Assembly (NCBI GenBank): GCA_903825645.1
Contig: CAIKBL010000009.1
Location: forward strand, 1-64,000
Reading direction: 5' to 3'
From: an uncultured Pseudomonadota bacterium
GTDB lineage: Bacteria > Pseudomonadota > Gammaproteobacteria > Ga0077536
Length of the DNA stretch: 64,000 nucleotides
The position numbers were made by a program, and so were the translations under genes. Positions 63,479-64,000 of the stretch are shown piece by piece. Every line of letters begins with the position of its first letter. Within the stretch, counting starts at the first letter, position 1. The notes below the pieces were generated by a model, which saw only the letters and a list, made by a program, of their open reading frames with translations, was not told the DNA's origin and did not search any database.

Positions 63479-64000
63479 GTGCGCGTATTGATAATCGGTG
63501 CCAGCCGTGGAATCGGCCTTGAAACTAGCCGCCAGATGCAAGAGGCTGGACACACGGTGCGAGCGCTGTCGCGCTCGCCCATCGAGCACGAGAGGTCCCA
63601 TCCAAATTTCGAGCAAGTCCGTGGTGATGCGCTTAACAGCCAGGATATAAACGCTGCACTGAGGGGGGTGGACGCGGTCATCTCCTCACTTGGGATCAAT
63701 CTGACAGCGCTTTTCCAACCCGTGCATCTTTTTTCCGACGCGACACGGATATTGCTTGCTGCCATGACCGGCCATGGGATCAAGCGGCTCATTTGCGTGA
63801 CCGGCTTTGGCGCAGGCGATAGCCATGAGCGCATCGGTTGCCTGCAGCGGATCCCCTTCAACATCCTCTTCGGTCGAGCGTACGCCGATAAAAGTCAGCA
63901 AGAACAATTAATCAAGGAAAGTTCGCTGGATTGGACCATCGTACGACCTGGAGTACTGACTAATGGACGGCGGACAGGCCGCTACAAAATTCTCAATGAG
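63479..64000 (+). CDS. NAD(P)-binding NmrA/SDR-like protein, 3' end beyond the window
   Basis: An open frame from GTG 63479 to the window edge (174 codons seen, no stop). It begins VRVLIIGASRGIGLETSRQM, with the GxxxGxG dinucleotide loop, then RALSRSP and GVDAVISSLGIN, and later SSLDWTIVRPGVLTNG, the atypical-SDR/NmrA pattern. TTGGAG lies 10 bases before the GTG. The function (flavin reductase-like, epimerase-like or regulatory) cannot be settled from the visible part. Confidence 0.82.
   Translation, partial: MRVLIIGASRGIGLETSRQMQEAGHTVRALSRSPIEHERSHPNFEQVRGDALNSQDINAALRGVDAVISSLGINLTALFQPVHLFSDATRILLAAMTGHGIKRLICVTGFGAGDSHERIGCLQRIPFNILFGRAYADKSQQEQLIKESSLDWTIVRPGVLTNGRRTGRYKILNE

Overview
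The window looks like a high-GC proteobacterial chromosome segment, most likely gammaproteobacterial. The LexA/SOS box has the CTG-N10-CAG form, the methylcitrate genes are of the acnD/prpF type under a GntR regulator, and CysK, ApeB and LexA resemble their gammaproteobacterial counterparts. No rRNA, tRNA or CRISPR array was found.

Layout. 1-130 is the 5' end of a group II intron, inserted directly behind the intrinsic terminator of the first gene. 192-18011 is one functional block: a DUF1302 outer-membrane protein, a YCF48/BNR propeller, an RND (MMPL) exporter, a complete five-gene acetophenone-carboxylase-like operon, a divergent flavin-dependent halogenase and a Tat-exported DUF1329 protein. 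A related 15-bp palindrome recurs in the regulatory gaps of this block. 18495-24507 carries a type II sulfide:quinone oxidoreductase, a secreted HExxH protein, an OmpR-type regulator with a hybrid histidine kinase, a 38-aa membrane peptide and queE. 24586-31357 holds cysK, a three-gene RimK/ATP-grasp cluster (retropepsin-like protein, inactive transglutaminase with a 7TM region, ATP-grasp ligase), a glutathione transferase, a DMT transporter and an alpha/beta hydrolase. 31358-35524 is visibly AT-richer and carries a Gtr-like glycosylation cassette (GT-C enzyme, GtrA flippase, GT2 transferase), probably acquired.

35525-49690 is a metabolic region: apeB; a TPP enzyme; a 2-aminomuconate deaminase-like RidA protein with both subunits of a 2-aminophenol 1,6-dioxygenase; homospermidine synthase; a 2-hydroxyacyl-CoA lyase with a hotdog thioesterase; a YajD-type HNH nuclease; a luciferase-like flavin oxidoreductase; a second DMT transporter; and an LPG-synthase-type membrane protein. 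49965-53560 holds an enoyl-CoA hydratase, a metallophosphoesterase preceded by a 26-codon ORF with an exceptionally strong ribosome binding site and an intrinsic terminator, a shortened ImuB-like protein and lexA. 54098-61628 is a full 2-methylcitrate operon (gntR-prpB-prpC-acnD-isomerase-prpF) with palindromic operators upstream. The window ends with a secreted protein of unknown function and the start of an NAD(P)-binding protein cut by the edge.

Taken together the genes suggest an organism that degrades aromatic compounds, ketones and propionyl-CoA-yielding substrates. The most distinctive part is the carboxylase/halogenase/exporter block with its shared palindromes. Also worth attention are the terminator-targeted intron and the tiny leader-like ORF at 51853-51933.
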